Assembly: GCA_903907865.1 (NCBI GenBank)
Contig: CAIVPR010000171.1
Location: 1 to 64,000 of the forward strand
Length of the DNA stretch: 64,000 nt
DNA from: an uncultured Acidobacteriia bacterium
Lineage (GTDB): Bacteria > Acidobacteriota > Terriglobia > Bryobacterales > Bryobacteraceae
Reading direction: 5' to 3'
Position numbers and translations under genes: made by a program. The notes under the pieces were generated by a model. It saw only the letters and a program-made list of their open reading frames with translations. It had not been told where the DNA came from and ran no database searches. Numbering within the stretch: the stretch's first letter is position 1; every line of letters starts with the position of its first letter. Shown in pieces: positions 33,930-42,911 of the stretch.

Positions 33930-36560
33930 TTACCTTTCCACCTGGTGCTGCGGCGCGGCGGCCGCCACGTAAAGTCCATCCACCACCCGGGTCGAGGGCG
34001 ATGTGGACAGGTTGATGCCGGTCAGAACGGCGGCCTTGCTCCCGGCGTCCATCTGGCCCTTGTAAAGGGCTTGGTCGATGGCGTCGAGCAGCGCGGCCGG
34101 ATCGGTTGCCACGTCCAACAGATTCGCGTTGTCGATCTTGATGTTGCCCGAAACTTGGTTGGCGACGGCCCGGTAGGCGAAGTTGATGCGGGCGAAGGCG
34201 GTCTCGGCGTTGATCGACTGGAACTCCGGTGCCGCTTGCACCGCGACCGCTCCCGGACTGGGGAAATTCGGCACGGCGGCCTTGTAGAACGGCGAGAAGT
34301 AGCTGAATACGCTGGGTGCGTCGAGAGCGTCCTGCCCCATGGCGTTCGACTGGCCCCGGACCCCGGTCGCGGTCCCGTTGACGCTCGCATTCAACGCGCG
34401 CAGCAGGTGCGTGGAGTAGAGAACCGGTTCACGCAGCTTGCCGGTGCCTGTCGAGGTTGCTTCGGAGTCGGTCAGGATCGCCGTAACCACGGCCTTGAGG
34501 TCGCCGTGCGTGTTGTTGAACACGTCGGAGATGCGGCCCACATACGCGGGTGACGGATTGCTGAGCACCAACCGCTGGATCAGCCGGTAAGAGATGAACG
34601 GGGCCACGTTGGTCTGCTTGACCAAGCAGTCGAGAACCTGGCTCAGGTCGGACGCAGCCGTTCCACCAGCGCCGATGGTGCATGGCGAGGGCAGGTTGAT
34701 GTTTTTCGCCGTGGTGTCGTGGTGTTCCTCGAACGGCACCATGGACCCGAAGTTGTATTCAGGATTGTTCCAGTGGCTCGCAAAGCCGGGTTCGGGCGGG
34801 TAGGTCCAACCGGTGAAGACCTTTGCCATTTCGGTAACGGTGGCCTGGTTGTACTCGACATTCGTGGTGGGCACTCCGGTCCGCGGGTCCAACTGTACCA
34901 AGCCGAGCGTGAACAACTGCATCACCTCGCGGGCGTAATTTTCGTTCGCCACGGTGTTCTTGACGGGGTTGGCCTTGTCGTTGTTCACCATGTCGAGGAA
35001 GTAGCCCATACCAGGGTTCAGCGTCACGTCGCCCAACAATGTGCGGAAGTTGCCGAAGGCGTCGTTCAGCATCAGGCGCCAGTAGCTCACCATCTGGGCG
35101 AAGTGGGTGTCCTTTTCCGACGAGGCGACGAGGATCGACGACAAGGCGAAGGCCACGCGCTGCCTCAACTGGTCGTTGCCGGTGAGCGCGTTGGTGAAGA
35201 AGGCGTCCTGAAGACGGGTTACGCCCTCTTTGGGATCGTTCGGATCGGGCAACGCGGTCGCGGGAGCGGCGAACTGCTCGGCGAGCCACGCGTTGACGCC
35301 AACCTGCTGCAAGTGGGCCACGCTGGAGGGTGTCGCACCCCACGAGGCCATTTCGAGGAAGCGCACTGCGGTGGCGTAGTCGAGTTTCTCCCCCGTCACT
35401 CGGACAGGGACGAAGAACGGCGTCGACGTTTCCGCGCCAGGGGCCGGGTTCGAAATTTTGACGGCGGCGGTGCGTCCGACGGGCATCGAGATGTCGGCTG
35501 CGACGGTGAGTTGCTTGTCGGAGACGAATGTCGGCGTGTATTTGACGCCGCCGAGTGTGACCGTTCCGCCGGGGGCGAAGGTCGTGCCGTTGATCGTGAC
35601 GGTCGATTTGCCCACCGGGAGGGTCGAAGGCGACACGCCGGTGATCTTGGGCAGGCCGTTTTCGAGGTTGAGGGGTACGCTGGCTTTGGCTGTCGGATCC
35701 TCGTTGCTCACGGCGGTGATCGTCACCGTTGGCATGGCTCCCGCTGTCGCTGCGGTCGGCAGGGTGGCTGGCGGCGTGTAAAGGCCCTTGGAATCAATGG
35801 TGCCGCCCTTGGCATCGCCGCCGACGACGCCGTTGACCGACCAGGTCACGGTCGTGTCGCCGCTGTACCCATAGTGGACCGACGAGTAGAACTGCTGCGT
35901 GGCACCGATCCGAACGGTCGCATTGTTGGGCGTAACCGCGACCGTAATGGGCGGCTGCACGGACAACGAAGCCTTGTTCGAGACCGCCGTCGGGCCCGGA
36001 TTGGAAACTGTCACGCCGATGGTAGTGTTGGCCGCCGCGCTGGACTTGCCCGCGATCTGGAGCGACGTGGACGAAACGAACGTCGTGGGGACGGCGGTTC
36101 CGTCGAGCAGGACCTGCGAGGTCGGTAGGAAGTTGGTGCCAGTGATGGAAATCTTGTAGGCCAGCCCGGTGTTGATAGCTCCGGGTGACAGGGTTTTGAC
36201 CGTCGGCAGAGGGCTGAGGAGCGTCACTGTCGCCGAGCCGAAGACCGTGGCGTCCGCCGAGTCAACGGCCTCCACCAGAACTGTGTTCGGGGTCGGAACC
36301 GCCGCCGGGGCGGTATAAACGCCCTTGCTGGTGACCGATCCCAAGTCTCCCGTCGAACTGGCAGCGGTCGAGACGACCTTCCAGACCAGCGTCGGCGCTG
36401 TTGCGTAGCCCTTTGGCGACGCCGTGAATGTTTGTTGAGTGGAAACTCTCAGCTGGGCCGTGGCCGGACTGAGCGTAATGGTGTGCGCGACTGTGGTGGC
36501 GGCCAGACAAGACATGGCCCCACTCGCCAGCCATGCGGCTAGCGCCATGCGGTAGTGCAT
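33930..36560 (-). CDS. DUF1800 protein with N-terminal Ig-like and IPT/TIG repeats
   Basis: An 876-residue exported protein. The signal peptide MHYRMALAAWLASGAMSCLA leads to about 370 residues of immunoglobulin-like modules, including IPT/TIG repeats (VKTLSPGAINTGLAYKISIT and ITGVSPSTLPVGKSTVTING) alternating with bacterial Ig-like domains. The DUF1800 domain follows from about residue 395: ATAVRFLEMASWGATPSSVA, RVAFALSSILVASSEKDTHF, NENYAREVMQLFTLGLVQLD, MAKVFTGWTYPPEPGF and TQPF-like loops. GGAGGATATTGA precedes the ATG. Paired with the DUF1501 gene downstream. The role is unknown; surface-exposed adhesion and assembly have been proposed for such pairs. Confidence 0.9.
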   Translation of the reverse strand: MHYRMALAAWLASGAMSCLAATTVAHTITLSPATAQLRVSTQQTFTASPKGYATAPTLVWKVVSTAASSTGDLGSVTSKGVYTAPAAVPTPNTVLVEAVDSADATVFGSATVTLLSPLPTVKTLSPGAINTGLAYKISITGTNFLPTSQVLLDGTAVPTTFVSSTSLQIAGKSSAAANTTIGVTVSNPGPTAVSNKASLSVQPPITVAVTPNNATVRIGATQQFYSSVHYGYSGDTTVTWSVNGVVGGDAKGGTIDSKGLYTPPATLPTAATAGAMPTVTITAVSNEDPTAKASVPLNLENGLPKITGVSPSTLPVGKSTVTINGTTFAPGGTVTLGGVKYTPTFVSDKQLTVAADISMPVGRTAAVKISNPAPGAETSTPFFVPVRVTGEKLDYATAVRFLEMASWGATPSSVAHLQQVGVNAWLAEQFAAPATALPDPNDPKEGVTRLQDAFFTNALTGNDQLRQRVAFALSSILVASSEKDTHFAQMVSYWRLMLNDAFGNFRTLLGDVTLNPGMGYFLDMVNNDKANPVKNTVANENYAREVMQLFTLGLVQLDPRTGVPTTNVEYNQATVTEMAKVFTGWTYPPEPGFASHWNNPEYNFGSMVPFEEHHDTTAKNINLPSPCTIGAGGTAASDLSQVLDCLVKQTNVAPFISYRLIQRLVLSNPSPAYVGRISDVFNNTHGDLKAVVTAILTDSEATSTGTGKLREPVLYSTHLLRALNASVNGTATGVRGQSNAMGQDALDAPSVFSYFSPFYKAAVPNFPSPGAVAVQAAPEFQSINAETAFARINFAYRAVANQVSGNIKIDNANLLDVATDPAALLDAIDQALYKGQMDAGSKAAVLTGINLSTSPSTRVVDGLYVAAAAPQHQVER

Positions 36561-36724
36561 TCAATATCCTCCGATTAGGGTAGTACTGGTAGGTCTAAAT
36601 TAGCACGGGTATAGTACTCGGTCAAGTAAGAAAATCTTTATGGCGGTGTCGAAACGCGCCGCTCGGCTCCGACCTTGAAGCAAACACCCGCCCGCGTGGT
36701 GGGAAGATCGAAAGGAAGATTCCC

Positions 36725-37123
36725 ATGAAATTCATAATGATGATGCACACAAAGACCGATGCCGCCAGCGCGACCGAGGGCATCATGACCTGGCCGGTTG
36801 AGGACATCCAGGCGCACATCGGCTTCATGATGGCCTTGAACAAAGACCTGAAGGAGTCAGGCGAACTGGTCTCCGCCGAGGGGTTGTCCTGGCCCAGCCA
36901 GGCCAAGCTGATCCGCGCGGACCATGACGGGCTGCCGGTCACCGATGGCATTTTTCCCGAATCCAAGGAGTTCCTGATCGGCTTCTGGATCATCCAGGTC
37001 GAGAGTGCCGAGCGGGCGTACGCCATCGCTGCAAAAGCCTCCGCGGCACCGGGGCGCGGGGGCGTGCCGTTGAACATGCCGATTGAAGTACGGCAGATCA
37101 TGGCCGGTCCGCCGGACGCCTAG
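36725..37123 (+). CDS. YCII/DGPF-domain protein
   Basis: A 132-residue ferredoxin-like-fold protein of the YCII-related DGPF family. It opens MKFIMMMHTKTDAASATEGI and includes DIQAHIGFMMALNKDLKESG, the LVSAEGLSWPSQAKLIR segment and GFWIIQVESAERAYAIAAKA. The DGPF tetrapeptide is changed: DHDGLPVTDGIFPESKE has DGIF. GGAAAGATTCCC precedes the ATG. It lies 2 bases before an ECF42 sigma factor gene. That neighbourhood is the hallmark of ECF42 systems, where DGPF proteins are the regulated targets. Confidence 0.85.
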   Translation: MKFIMMMHTKTDAASATEGIMTWPVEDIQAHIGFMMALNKDLKESGELVSAEGLSWPSQAKLIRADHDGLPVTDGIFPESKEFLIGFWIIQVESAERAYAIAAKASAAPGRGGVPLNMPIEVRQIMAGPPDA

Positions 37124-37125
37124 CC

Positions 37126-38373
37126 ATGGCTTGGACTCCAGACTCCGAGCGCCTGCTGCGAGACCTCGCGCCGACGGTGCTCGGGGATTTGGTCCGACGG
37201 TGCCGTGATTTCGGCGCAGCCGAAGACGCCGTCCAAGAAGCCCTCCTGGCCGCATCGCAGCAGTGGCCTGCCCAAGGGCTGCCGGACAACCCGCGGGCAT
37301 GGCTCCGGACCGTGGCCTCGCGGCGGCTGGCGGACCACATCCGGACCGAGATTGCGCGGCGAAACCGCGAGAATCTCGTGGCGATGGAAACGGGCTACGC
37401 CATGCCGGTGCCGAGTGACGAAGACGATACGCTCGTATTGCTTTTTCTGTGCTGTCATCCGGCGCTTACCCCGACTTCAGCCGTCGCGCTCACGTTGCGG
37501 GCTGTGGGTGGACTCACTACTGCGGAAATCGCGCGGGCGTTTCTCGTCCCCGAGTCCACCATGGCTCAGCGCATCAGCCGCGCGAAGCGGACGATCCAGT
37601 CGTCCGGGGTCCCGTTCGAACTGCCGTCTCCGCGGGAACGGGCCGAAAGGCTCCATTCGGTGCTGAGTGTCTTGTACTTGGTCTTCAACGAAGGCTATGT
37701 CAGTAGTTCCGGCGAGGGTTTCCAGCGCGCGGACCTCGGTCGGGAGGCGATCCGGCTCGCGAGGCTGCTGCGCGCTTCATTGCCTGCGAACGAGGAGGTT
37801 TGCGGCCTTTTGGCCCTGATGCTGCTCACCGACGCCCGTCGGGATGCCCGTTGTGGTCCCAATAGCGAAAGGGTTCCGCTGGATGGGCAGGACCGGTCCC
37901 TTTGGGATCGGGGGATGATCGCCGAGGGCTTGGAGATCCTGAACGCGGTGCTTCCCCGTGGGAATCCGGGGCCGTACCAGCTCCAAGCCGCTGTTGCGGC
38001 GCTGCACGACGAGGCTGCAACGTTTCCTGAAACGGACTGGCCGCAAATCCTCGCGCTGTATGACCGTCTGCTGGCGGTTGCGCCCAGTCCGGTGGTTGAG
38101 TTGAATCGCGCTGTGGCCGTGGGCATGGTCCATGGCGCGCTGGCGGGCTTGGCCGCGCTGCGTGAAATCGAGGCGCAAGGCGACCTTGCCGGATACCACC
38201 GGTTGGAGGCGGTCCGGGGGCACTTGCAGGAGATGGCGGGAGATCGGGAGTCTGCCGTGCGGGACTATCTTGCGGCAGCCGCGAAGACTCCGAGCGTAGA
38301 GGAACGTCAATACCTGCTCGCCCGGGCGTCCCGATTGCGCCAAGATGTTGTCGGGCCGCCCCATGGGTGGTAA
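37126..38373 (+). CDS. ECF42-type sigma factor with C-terminal helical domain
   Basis: A 415-residue sigma factor, about twice the usual ECF length. The sigma2 region is FGAAEDAVQEALLAASQQWP with DNPRAWLRTVASRRLADHI; sigma4 is LTLRAVGGLTTAEIARAFLV then PESTMAQRISRAKRTIQ. The C-terminal 230 residues are the SnoaL-free helical/TPR-like extension of ECF42 (LSVLYLVFNEGYVSSSGEGF, DRSLWDRGMIAEGLEIL, PYQLQAAVAALHDEA, RDYLAAAAKTPSVEERQYLL). ECF42 members lack an anti-sigma factor and are controlled through this C-terminal part. It is coupled with the DGPF gene just upstream. Confidence 0.9.
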   Translation: MAWTPDSERLLRDLAPTVLGDLVRRCRDFGAAEDAVQEALLAASQQWPAQGLPDNPRAWLRTVASRRLADHIRTEIARRNRENLVAMETGYAMPVPSDEDDTLVLLFLCCHPALTPTSAVALTLRAVGGLTTAEIARAFLVPESTMAQRISRAKRTIQSSGVPFELPSPRERAERLHSVLSVLYLVFNEGYVSSSGEGFQRADLGREAIRLARLLRASLPANEEVCGLLALMLLTDARRDARCGPNSERVPLDGQDRSLWDRGMIAEGLEILNAVLPRGNPGPYQLQAAVAALHDEAATFPETDWPQILALYDRLLAVAPSPVVELNRAVAVGMVHGALAGLAALREIEAQGDLAGYHRLEAVRGHLQEMAGDRESAVRDYLAAAAKTPSVEERQYLLARASRLRQDVVGPPHGW

Positions 38374-38376
38374 CCT

Positions 38377-39075
38377 GTGGTCGTGGCAAAACGCTCCCCT
38401 GGTCCGAGGATTGTTCGCGCTTGGTTCGACACAATCATCAACCCATTGATTGATGTTCTGGACTTTGAGACCAGACTGCTTCAACAACGCAATTTCACCT
38501 GGCGGTTTCAAGCAGCCGCGTTCGAGTCCATCCGCAAGGTTGGTGCTCATATCGACCCTCTTGTGTTCCCGAACCTGAAGCAGTTTACGTTGCTCAACGA
38601 CGATTTGGATGCAGGGTTCCGAGTTCACGACGACCGGGTGGAATCCCTCCGCGTGGCCGTGGCGGAGTTGGAGACCACGATTGTGGCGAGCCCCGTCTAC
38701 CTCCAAAAATTCGACTCGATCACGTCGCCGGAGTCGTTGGAAGCGAAAGGTCTGACGTCGCCCACACAGGTGTTTGGCGCCTATCCCAAACCCGTCTGGC
38801 CGCGACTACTTGCTCAGTACATTATCAATTCCTCGGGAGATCTCCAAGATCATTACACAACCGCCAAACTATGGAACGTCCACCGACCGGAGTTGCTGGC
38901 CCTGCTGCACACTGAAGGCGTCCTCGGCTCGTACGGTCGTGTCCTCGATCATGCGGAAGCGTTGATTGAACAGAACGTCTTCCTTCTTGGACGCTTGGGC
39001 GACTTGCGCCTCGAACTATCCCTGCGTTTCGACCAGCCGTTTGTCAATTTGTCCGACCTGCGCCTCACCGCCTGA
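38377..39075 (+). CDS. Unrecognised helical protein coupled to a PIN-domain gene
   Basis: A 232-residue protein that I do not recognise. It is soluble, without signal or membrane segment, and appears mostly alpha-helical (VRAWFDTIINPLIDVLDFET, RVESLRVAVAELETTIVASP, HRPELLALLHTEGVLGSYGR, VLDHAEALIEQNVFLLGRLG). No catalytic motif is seen. The start is a GTG at 38377 (another GTG at 38383). Its TGA overlaps the ATG of the PIN-domain gene (TGATG at 39073-39077), so the two are translationally coupled. By position it could be the antitoxin or sensor partner of the PIN protein. Confidence 0.5.
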   Translation: MVVAKRSPGPRIVRAWFDTIINPLIDVLDFETRLLQQRNFTWRFQAAAFESIRKVGAHIDPLVFPNLKQFTLLNDDLDAGFRVHDDRVESLRVAVAELETTIVASPVYLQKFDSITSPESLEAKGLTSPTQVFGAYPKPVWPRLLAQYIINSSGDLQDHYTTAKLWNVHRPELLALLHTEGVLGSYGRVLDHAEALIEQNVFLLGRLGDLRLELSLRFDQPFVNLSDLRLTA

Positions 39076-39575
39076 TGATCCGTCGCGCTGTAATCGACTC
39101 TGGGCCGCTATTCAGCGCGCTTGTTATCCACCATGCCCTGAGCCCGTTGACCAGGATGGATCGGACCACCTTGCTCGGCGAGGCGCACGAGTCGGTGCGA
39201 TCTTCTCAGTTGCAAGCCCGCTTTTTGGGTGTTCTGGCGGGAATCAGTGAGAAGCTGACGACATCGCACGCGATTGGCGAAGTCAACGGTTTGATCAGCA
39301 CGAGACTGAACCTAAAAGGGCCGGAGCGTGAGCGCTTCTGGAACGGCAGCATCGACCTCCTCACTCTCTGGGGCATGGACGAGAGGTTAGTCGCATTGCT
39401 GGACTACGGACACACAGAGGCCTCGGCAATCCACAGGATTGGCCTTGTAGACACAGGGCTGATCCGTCTGGCCCAGGCGAGCAACTGCATGCTGATTACC
39501 CATGACGAGAAGACCCTCTATGGACTGGCCTTGGAGCGCGGCGTCCGCTGCGAGCTCGTCAGGAACCTCCTGTAG
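39075..39575 (+). CDS. PIN-like ribonuclease domain protein
   Basis: A 166-residue protein. The N-terminal RRAVIDSGPLFSALVI gives the first PIN aspartate; an acidic residue lies in HAIGEVNGLISTRL; GLVDTGLIRLAQASNCMLIT then HDEKTL supplies the later Asp residues and the strand-loop of the PIN fold. Together they form the usual acidic Mg-binding cluster of RNA-cleaving toxins or Nob1/VapC-like nucleases. It is coupled by a 1-base overlap with the unrecognised upstream gene. That partner (232 residues) is far larger than a normal VapB antitoxin, so this is not an ordinary vapBC pair. Confidence 0.7.
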   Translation: MIRRAVIDSGPLFSALVIHHALSPLTRMDRTTLLGEAHESVRSSQLQARFLGVLAGISEKLTTSHAIGEVNGLISTRLNLKGPERERFWNGSIDLLTLWGMDERLVALLDYGHTEASAIHRIGLVDTGLIRLAQASNCMLITHDEKTLYGLALERGVRCELVRNLL

Positions 39576-39610
39576 CTTGCCGGGGAATCGGGGGGCCTAA
39601 AATACAAACA

Positions 39611-40285
39611 GTGCCCACGGCCCCCAAGAAGCCCCGCCTGACGAAGGCCCAGCAGCAGGCGCGCGTTGACGAAATCCTGCGCATCCTTGATGAAATGTAC
39701 CCCGGCGTCACCTGCGCGCTGCACCACACCAGTCCGTGGGAGCTCCTTGTGGCCACCATCCTTTCGGCGCAATGCACGGATAAGCGCGTGAACGAGGTCA
39801 CTCCCGGCTTGTTCGCGAAGTACCCGACGCCGCACGATTTCGCAGCTGCCCGGCCCGAGGCGGTCGCGGAGGACATCCGTTCCACCGGTTTCTTCAACAA
39901 TAAGGCCAAGTCGCTGGTGGGAGCGGCGCAGCGCATTATCAACGAATTCGGCGGCGAGGTGCCCCGCACCATCGAGGAATTGGTCACCGTCCCCGGCGCG
40001 GCCCGCAAAACGGCGAACGTCGTGCTTGGCACCTGTTTCGGCATCGCGTCCGGGGTGGTGGTGGACACGCATGTGCAGCGCATCTCCAACCGCCTGGAGC
40101 TGACAAAGGAATCGGACCCGGTCAAGATCGAAAGGGATTTGATGAAGATCATCCCGAAAGACCGCTGGATCCTGTTTTCGCACCAAGTGATCCACCATGG
40201 ACGCGGCCCGTGCGTTGCCCGCAAGCCCAAGTGCGCTGAGTGCCGCCTCGCACCGCTCTGCAACGCCCCGGATAAGACCGCGTGA
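39611..40285 (+). CDS. nth: Endonuclease III, base-excision DNA glycosylase
   Basis: A 224-residue bifunctional glycosylase/AP lyase removing oxidised pyrimidines. The helix-hairpin-helix is VPGAARKTANVVLGT with catalytic Lys133 (the usual G-V-G is G-A-A here). The catalytic Asp152 is in GVVVDTHVQRISNRL. The [4Fe-4S] cluster motif C-x6-C-x2-C-x5-C is complete in CVARKPKCAECRLAPLC. LLVATILSAQCTDKRVNEVT is the conserved N-terminal part. The start is GTG 39611. The last bases overlap the GTG of the next gene (GTGA at 40282). Confidence 0.95.
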   Translation: MPTAPKKPRLTKAQQQARVDEILRILDEMYPGVTCALHHTSPWELLVATILSAQCTDKRVNEVTPGLFAKYPTPHDFAAARPEAVAEDIRSTGFFNNKAKSLVGAAQRIINEFGGEVPRTIEELVTVPGAARKTANVVLGTCFGIASGVVVDTHVQRISNRLELTKESDPVKIERDLMKIIPKDRWILFSHQVIHHGRGPCVARKPKCAECRLAPLCNAPDKTA

Positions 40286-40869
40286 AGCACCACGGTTTCT
40301 GGACACTGGCGCTGTTACTGGTGGTGGGCGGGGCGCTGACGGGGTTTGTCGCGGCGTTTTTCGGACCGCAGCAGTTCTCGGCCAGCGCGACGCTCGCCTT
40401 CAACGCGCAGGGGGACACGGACGGACTGCTCCATCCGGCGTGGCAGCGGACGCTTTCGCAGGAGTTTCTGGCTCCGCTGATCAGCCGGACCTTGTCGTAC
40501 CGGCTGGTGCTGGTGACGCCGGACGAAATGATCCAACGGATTCGCGAGAACACCGTGATCTCCGACGTGAAGCTGGAGAACGGCGACCGTGCGTTTTCCC
40601 TGGAATACACCGACGAGGACCAGGACGTTGCCGTGGAAACCCTCCAGATGTTGGTGGCGGGCATGGGCGAAAGCGCCGCCCACCTCAAGAACTTGCAGAA
40701 CACGGCGAAGGTGACGCGCGTGGTTGACCCGCCGCATGTGTATCCCTCGGGGTCCACACGGGCATTTTTCACCGCATTCGGGGCGTGTGTGGGGGCAACG
40801 TTGGCGCTGCTGATCCACTTGGCGTTGACGCTGTCGGCGGCGCGGGTCCGGCGGGCCGAACGCGTTTAG
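40282..40869 (+). CDS. Two-helix membrane protein, Wzz-like topology
   Basis: A 195-residue protein with one membrane helix at each end (TLALLLVVGGALTGFVAAFF at about 8-27 and FFTAFGACVGATLALLIHLA at about 161-180) and a periplasmic middle. FGPQQFSASATLAFNAQG after the first helix and VVDPPHVYPSGSTR before the second resemble Wzz/GumC chain-length regulators (the proline-rich motif before TM2), but the middle is short. The start is GTG 40282 overlapping nth by four bases. No polysaccharide genes are adjacent. Tentative assignment. Confidence 0.55.
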   Translation: MKHHGFWTLALLLVVGGALTGFVAAFFGPQQFSASATLAFNAQGDTDGLLHPAWQRTLSQEFLAPLISRTLSYRLVLVTPDEMIQRIRENTVISDVKLENGDRAFSLEYTDEDQDVAVETLQMLVAGMGESAAHLKNLQNTAKVTRVVDPPHVYPSGSTRAFFTAFGACVGATLALLIHLALTLSAARVRRAERV

Positions 40870-40873
40870 GCCA

Positions 40874-41437
40874 CTAGGCTAGTCGACGCTTCAATGTCAC
40901 GACGGCGGCCGCTCCAATGGCGAGCATTGTCAGGGCCCACGAAGACGGTTCCGGCATCTCTGCAACGACGGCCCAGGCGCCATAGCTGGTAGTGTTCGGC
41001 TCACCGCCGCCGTAGCCATAGAAGAAGTTGAAATCGGTGCCGGACGACACAGTCCAATAGATAGTTTGCACATTCAATGCCGAATCGTTCTGTCCCGACC
41101 CGAACGCCACGCTTGCGCCGAACTTGTTGCTTTGCGTTCCGGGCGCGCCGTAGGGATAAAGATCGGTGAAAAGGGACGTGAATTCGGCAAGGGTGGGCAG
41201 TTCGAAGGTCCAGCCAGGCAACCCGTTAAACGACAGCGAGGCCGCCCACGACGTGGCATCTTGGAACGTGTAAGTCTGGCCTCCGAGGTTGCCGTTGCGC
41301 AGCCACACGGTATTGGTTGCGGTGTCGTCTATGAGTTCGACCCCGTTGACGTTCTCGTAAATCAGGCCCGCTTGGGAAACGCCGGGCAGCGCCGCGAACG
41401 TCGCCAAGGCAATGAGGATACGACCGGGTGTGTTCAT
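40874..41437 (-). CDS. PEP-CTERM protein with DUF1566-like domain
   Basis: A 187-residue exported protein. The signal peptide MNTPGRILIALATFAALPGV ends at SQAG. The mature part has LIDDTATNTVWLRNGNLGGQ, then WAASLSFNGLPGWTFELPTL and IYWTVSSGTDFNFFYGYGGG, the pattern of Lcl/DUF1566-type domains (TGLxWxxxxxxxxxWRLPTxxEL). The C-terminal MPEPSSWALTMLAIGAAAVV plus TLKRRL is a PEP-CTERM signal. It is convergent with the membrane protein gene, 4 bases away. Confidence 0.85.
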   Translation of the reverse strand: MNTPGRILIALATFAALPGVSQAGLIYENVNGVELIDDTATNTVWLRNGNLGGQTYTFQDATSWAASLSFNGLPGWTFELPTLAEFTSLFTDLYPYGAPGTQSNKFGASVAFGSGQNDSALNVQTIYWTVSSGTDFNFFYGYGGGEPNTTSYGAWAVVAEMPEPSSWALTMLAIGAAAVVTLKRRLA

Positions 41438-41616
41438 GACGACTTCACAGTAGCACAGCGGGCAGCCATTGGCTTCGAGGCTAGACCATCACCTATGTCA
41501 ACCAAGCCAAGCCCGTAGTGGTCGCTGCTCGGGCAGAACCACGAGGGGTTCTGGCGGCACATCTGGGTAACGAGGTGGCGGAGGGCGTAAGCGATAGGAG
41601 AATCCGACATGCTACG

Positions 41617-42911
41617 ATGTCCTCACAAGTGCCTGTCGATCCATCCCGAGTGCCGACCGATCCTTGGTTCTTCATCAGCTATGCCAGCTATGAATATGAC
41701 GTCCACATCGAGCGTTTCCGGACGGACTTGGCCGGCCAGCTTCGTAGCTTGGCTGGAATTCTGGACCCGGACAACAAACGCGTCGGGTATCTAGACACCA
41801 GCGGCTTGGAACCTAGTGTCGATTGGCCGGAGGCGCTGTACAACGCCCTCCAACGCTCCAAGGTGCTGATCCCCTTCTATTCGCCCCTCTATTTCAAGCG
41901 CGAGTATTGCGGAAAGGAATTCGAGGCTTTTCTCCGGCCGCAATCGCTGGACCCCGCTTGGACGGGTGGTCGTCGTCCCATCCTACCGGTGCTGTTCTAT
42001 CCACTGGCTCCCGAGGATTTGCAGAGCGATCCGGCGATCGGGAAAATCCAGGCCTCGACGCCAACGTTTCCCCGCGCGTATTTGGACCACGGGCTCCACT
42101 ACATCATGGATACGCCTGGACACGACCGGGATTACAAGGAATTCCTGCGCAGCTTCGCGTTACAGTTGAAAGCACTGGCGCTTGCCGCGCCCGATTTTGC
42201 GCCGATGGCGGCCGGTACGAATCGCGATCTGAGTTCTGTGCCTTCCGCTTTCGGCGTGCCACCGAAACCAGTCTTGACGCCAACGGCCCAGCAATCCCTC
42301 GATTGGCCCGGTTCGTGTGCGCCGCCGCGAAGGCAGGGGAAGTGGCGCGGATGGCAGACGCCTATGGCCCGCTCGGCGGAATAGACTGGATTCCGTTCGC
42401 GCCCACCGACAACACGCCGGTCTACTTGATTGCGGCGGAGTCGGCTATGCGGGAACGGTTCACGTGTGACCGGTATGCTCCGTTGGACAACGGCACGGTG
42501 GCATTTCTTGCCGAGTCGGAAGCGGCGGGTGCCCTCGTCGTCGTTTTGGCCGATCCGTGGTCTTTGATGCTCGCCACCTACCGGGGGCAAGCTGCCGTCT
42601 GCGACCAAGTGAGACCAGGACGGGCGGTGATCGCGGTCTTTAACTGCGACGATCAAGAAACCGTGCAGCGTTCCGCAGAACTTAGGGCTGCCGTGGCGAG
42701 GTCACTGCCGACCGTTGCCGTGGCCATCCGGCACCCGGCGTTCTTCCGGGACGAGCCGCACTCCAAGTCGACACTGCGGGCCGAAATCCAAGCGGTGCTT
42801 TCCGAGATGCACCTGCGATCCATCCAGACGCGGTCCGCAGCCGTTGTCGGCGACTCCAGTCCGCCGCCCATCGTAACTAACAGCCAGCGTTCGGGGGCGA
42901 CCAGTGGCTGA
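41617..42911 (+). CDS. TIR-like FxsC homologue, split by an apparent -1 frameshift
   Basis: The first frame (41617 to about 42306) encodes a TIR-type domain: DPWFFISYASYEYDVHIERF at about 15-34, a DTSG loop near 60, LQRSKVLIPFYSPLYFKREY at 79-98 and CGKEFEAFLRP with the TIR-type Glu. After SLDWP the frame is lost and would end at TGA-type stop 42384. The -1 frame continues FVCAAAKAGEVARMADAYGP, IDWIPFAPTDNTP, FLAESEAAGALVVVLADPWS and LMLATYRGQAAVCDQ, which is the FxsC C-terminal domain, ending at 42911. One missing C in GATTGGCCC (42301-42309) explains it. The full product would be about 431 residues. It overlaps the next gene by 8 bases. Sequencing error, recent inactivation or recoding are all possible. 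Confidence 0.75.

Noticed and set aside
42295-42320. Programmed -1 frameshifting in the FxsC-like gene
   Set aside because: No slippery heptamer or obvious downstream pseudoknot; a one-base deletion or sequencing error is simpler, though recoding is not excluded.
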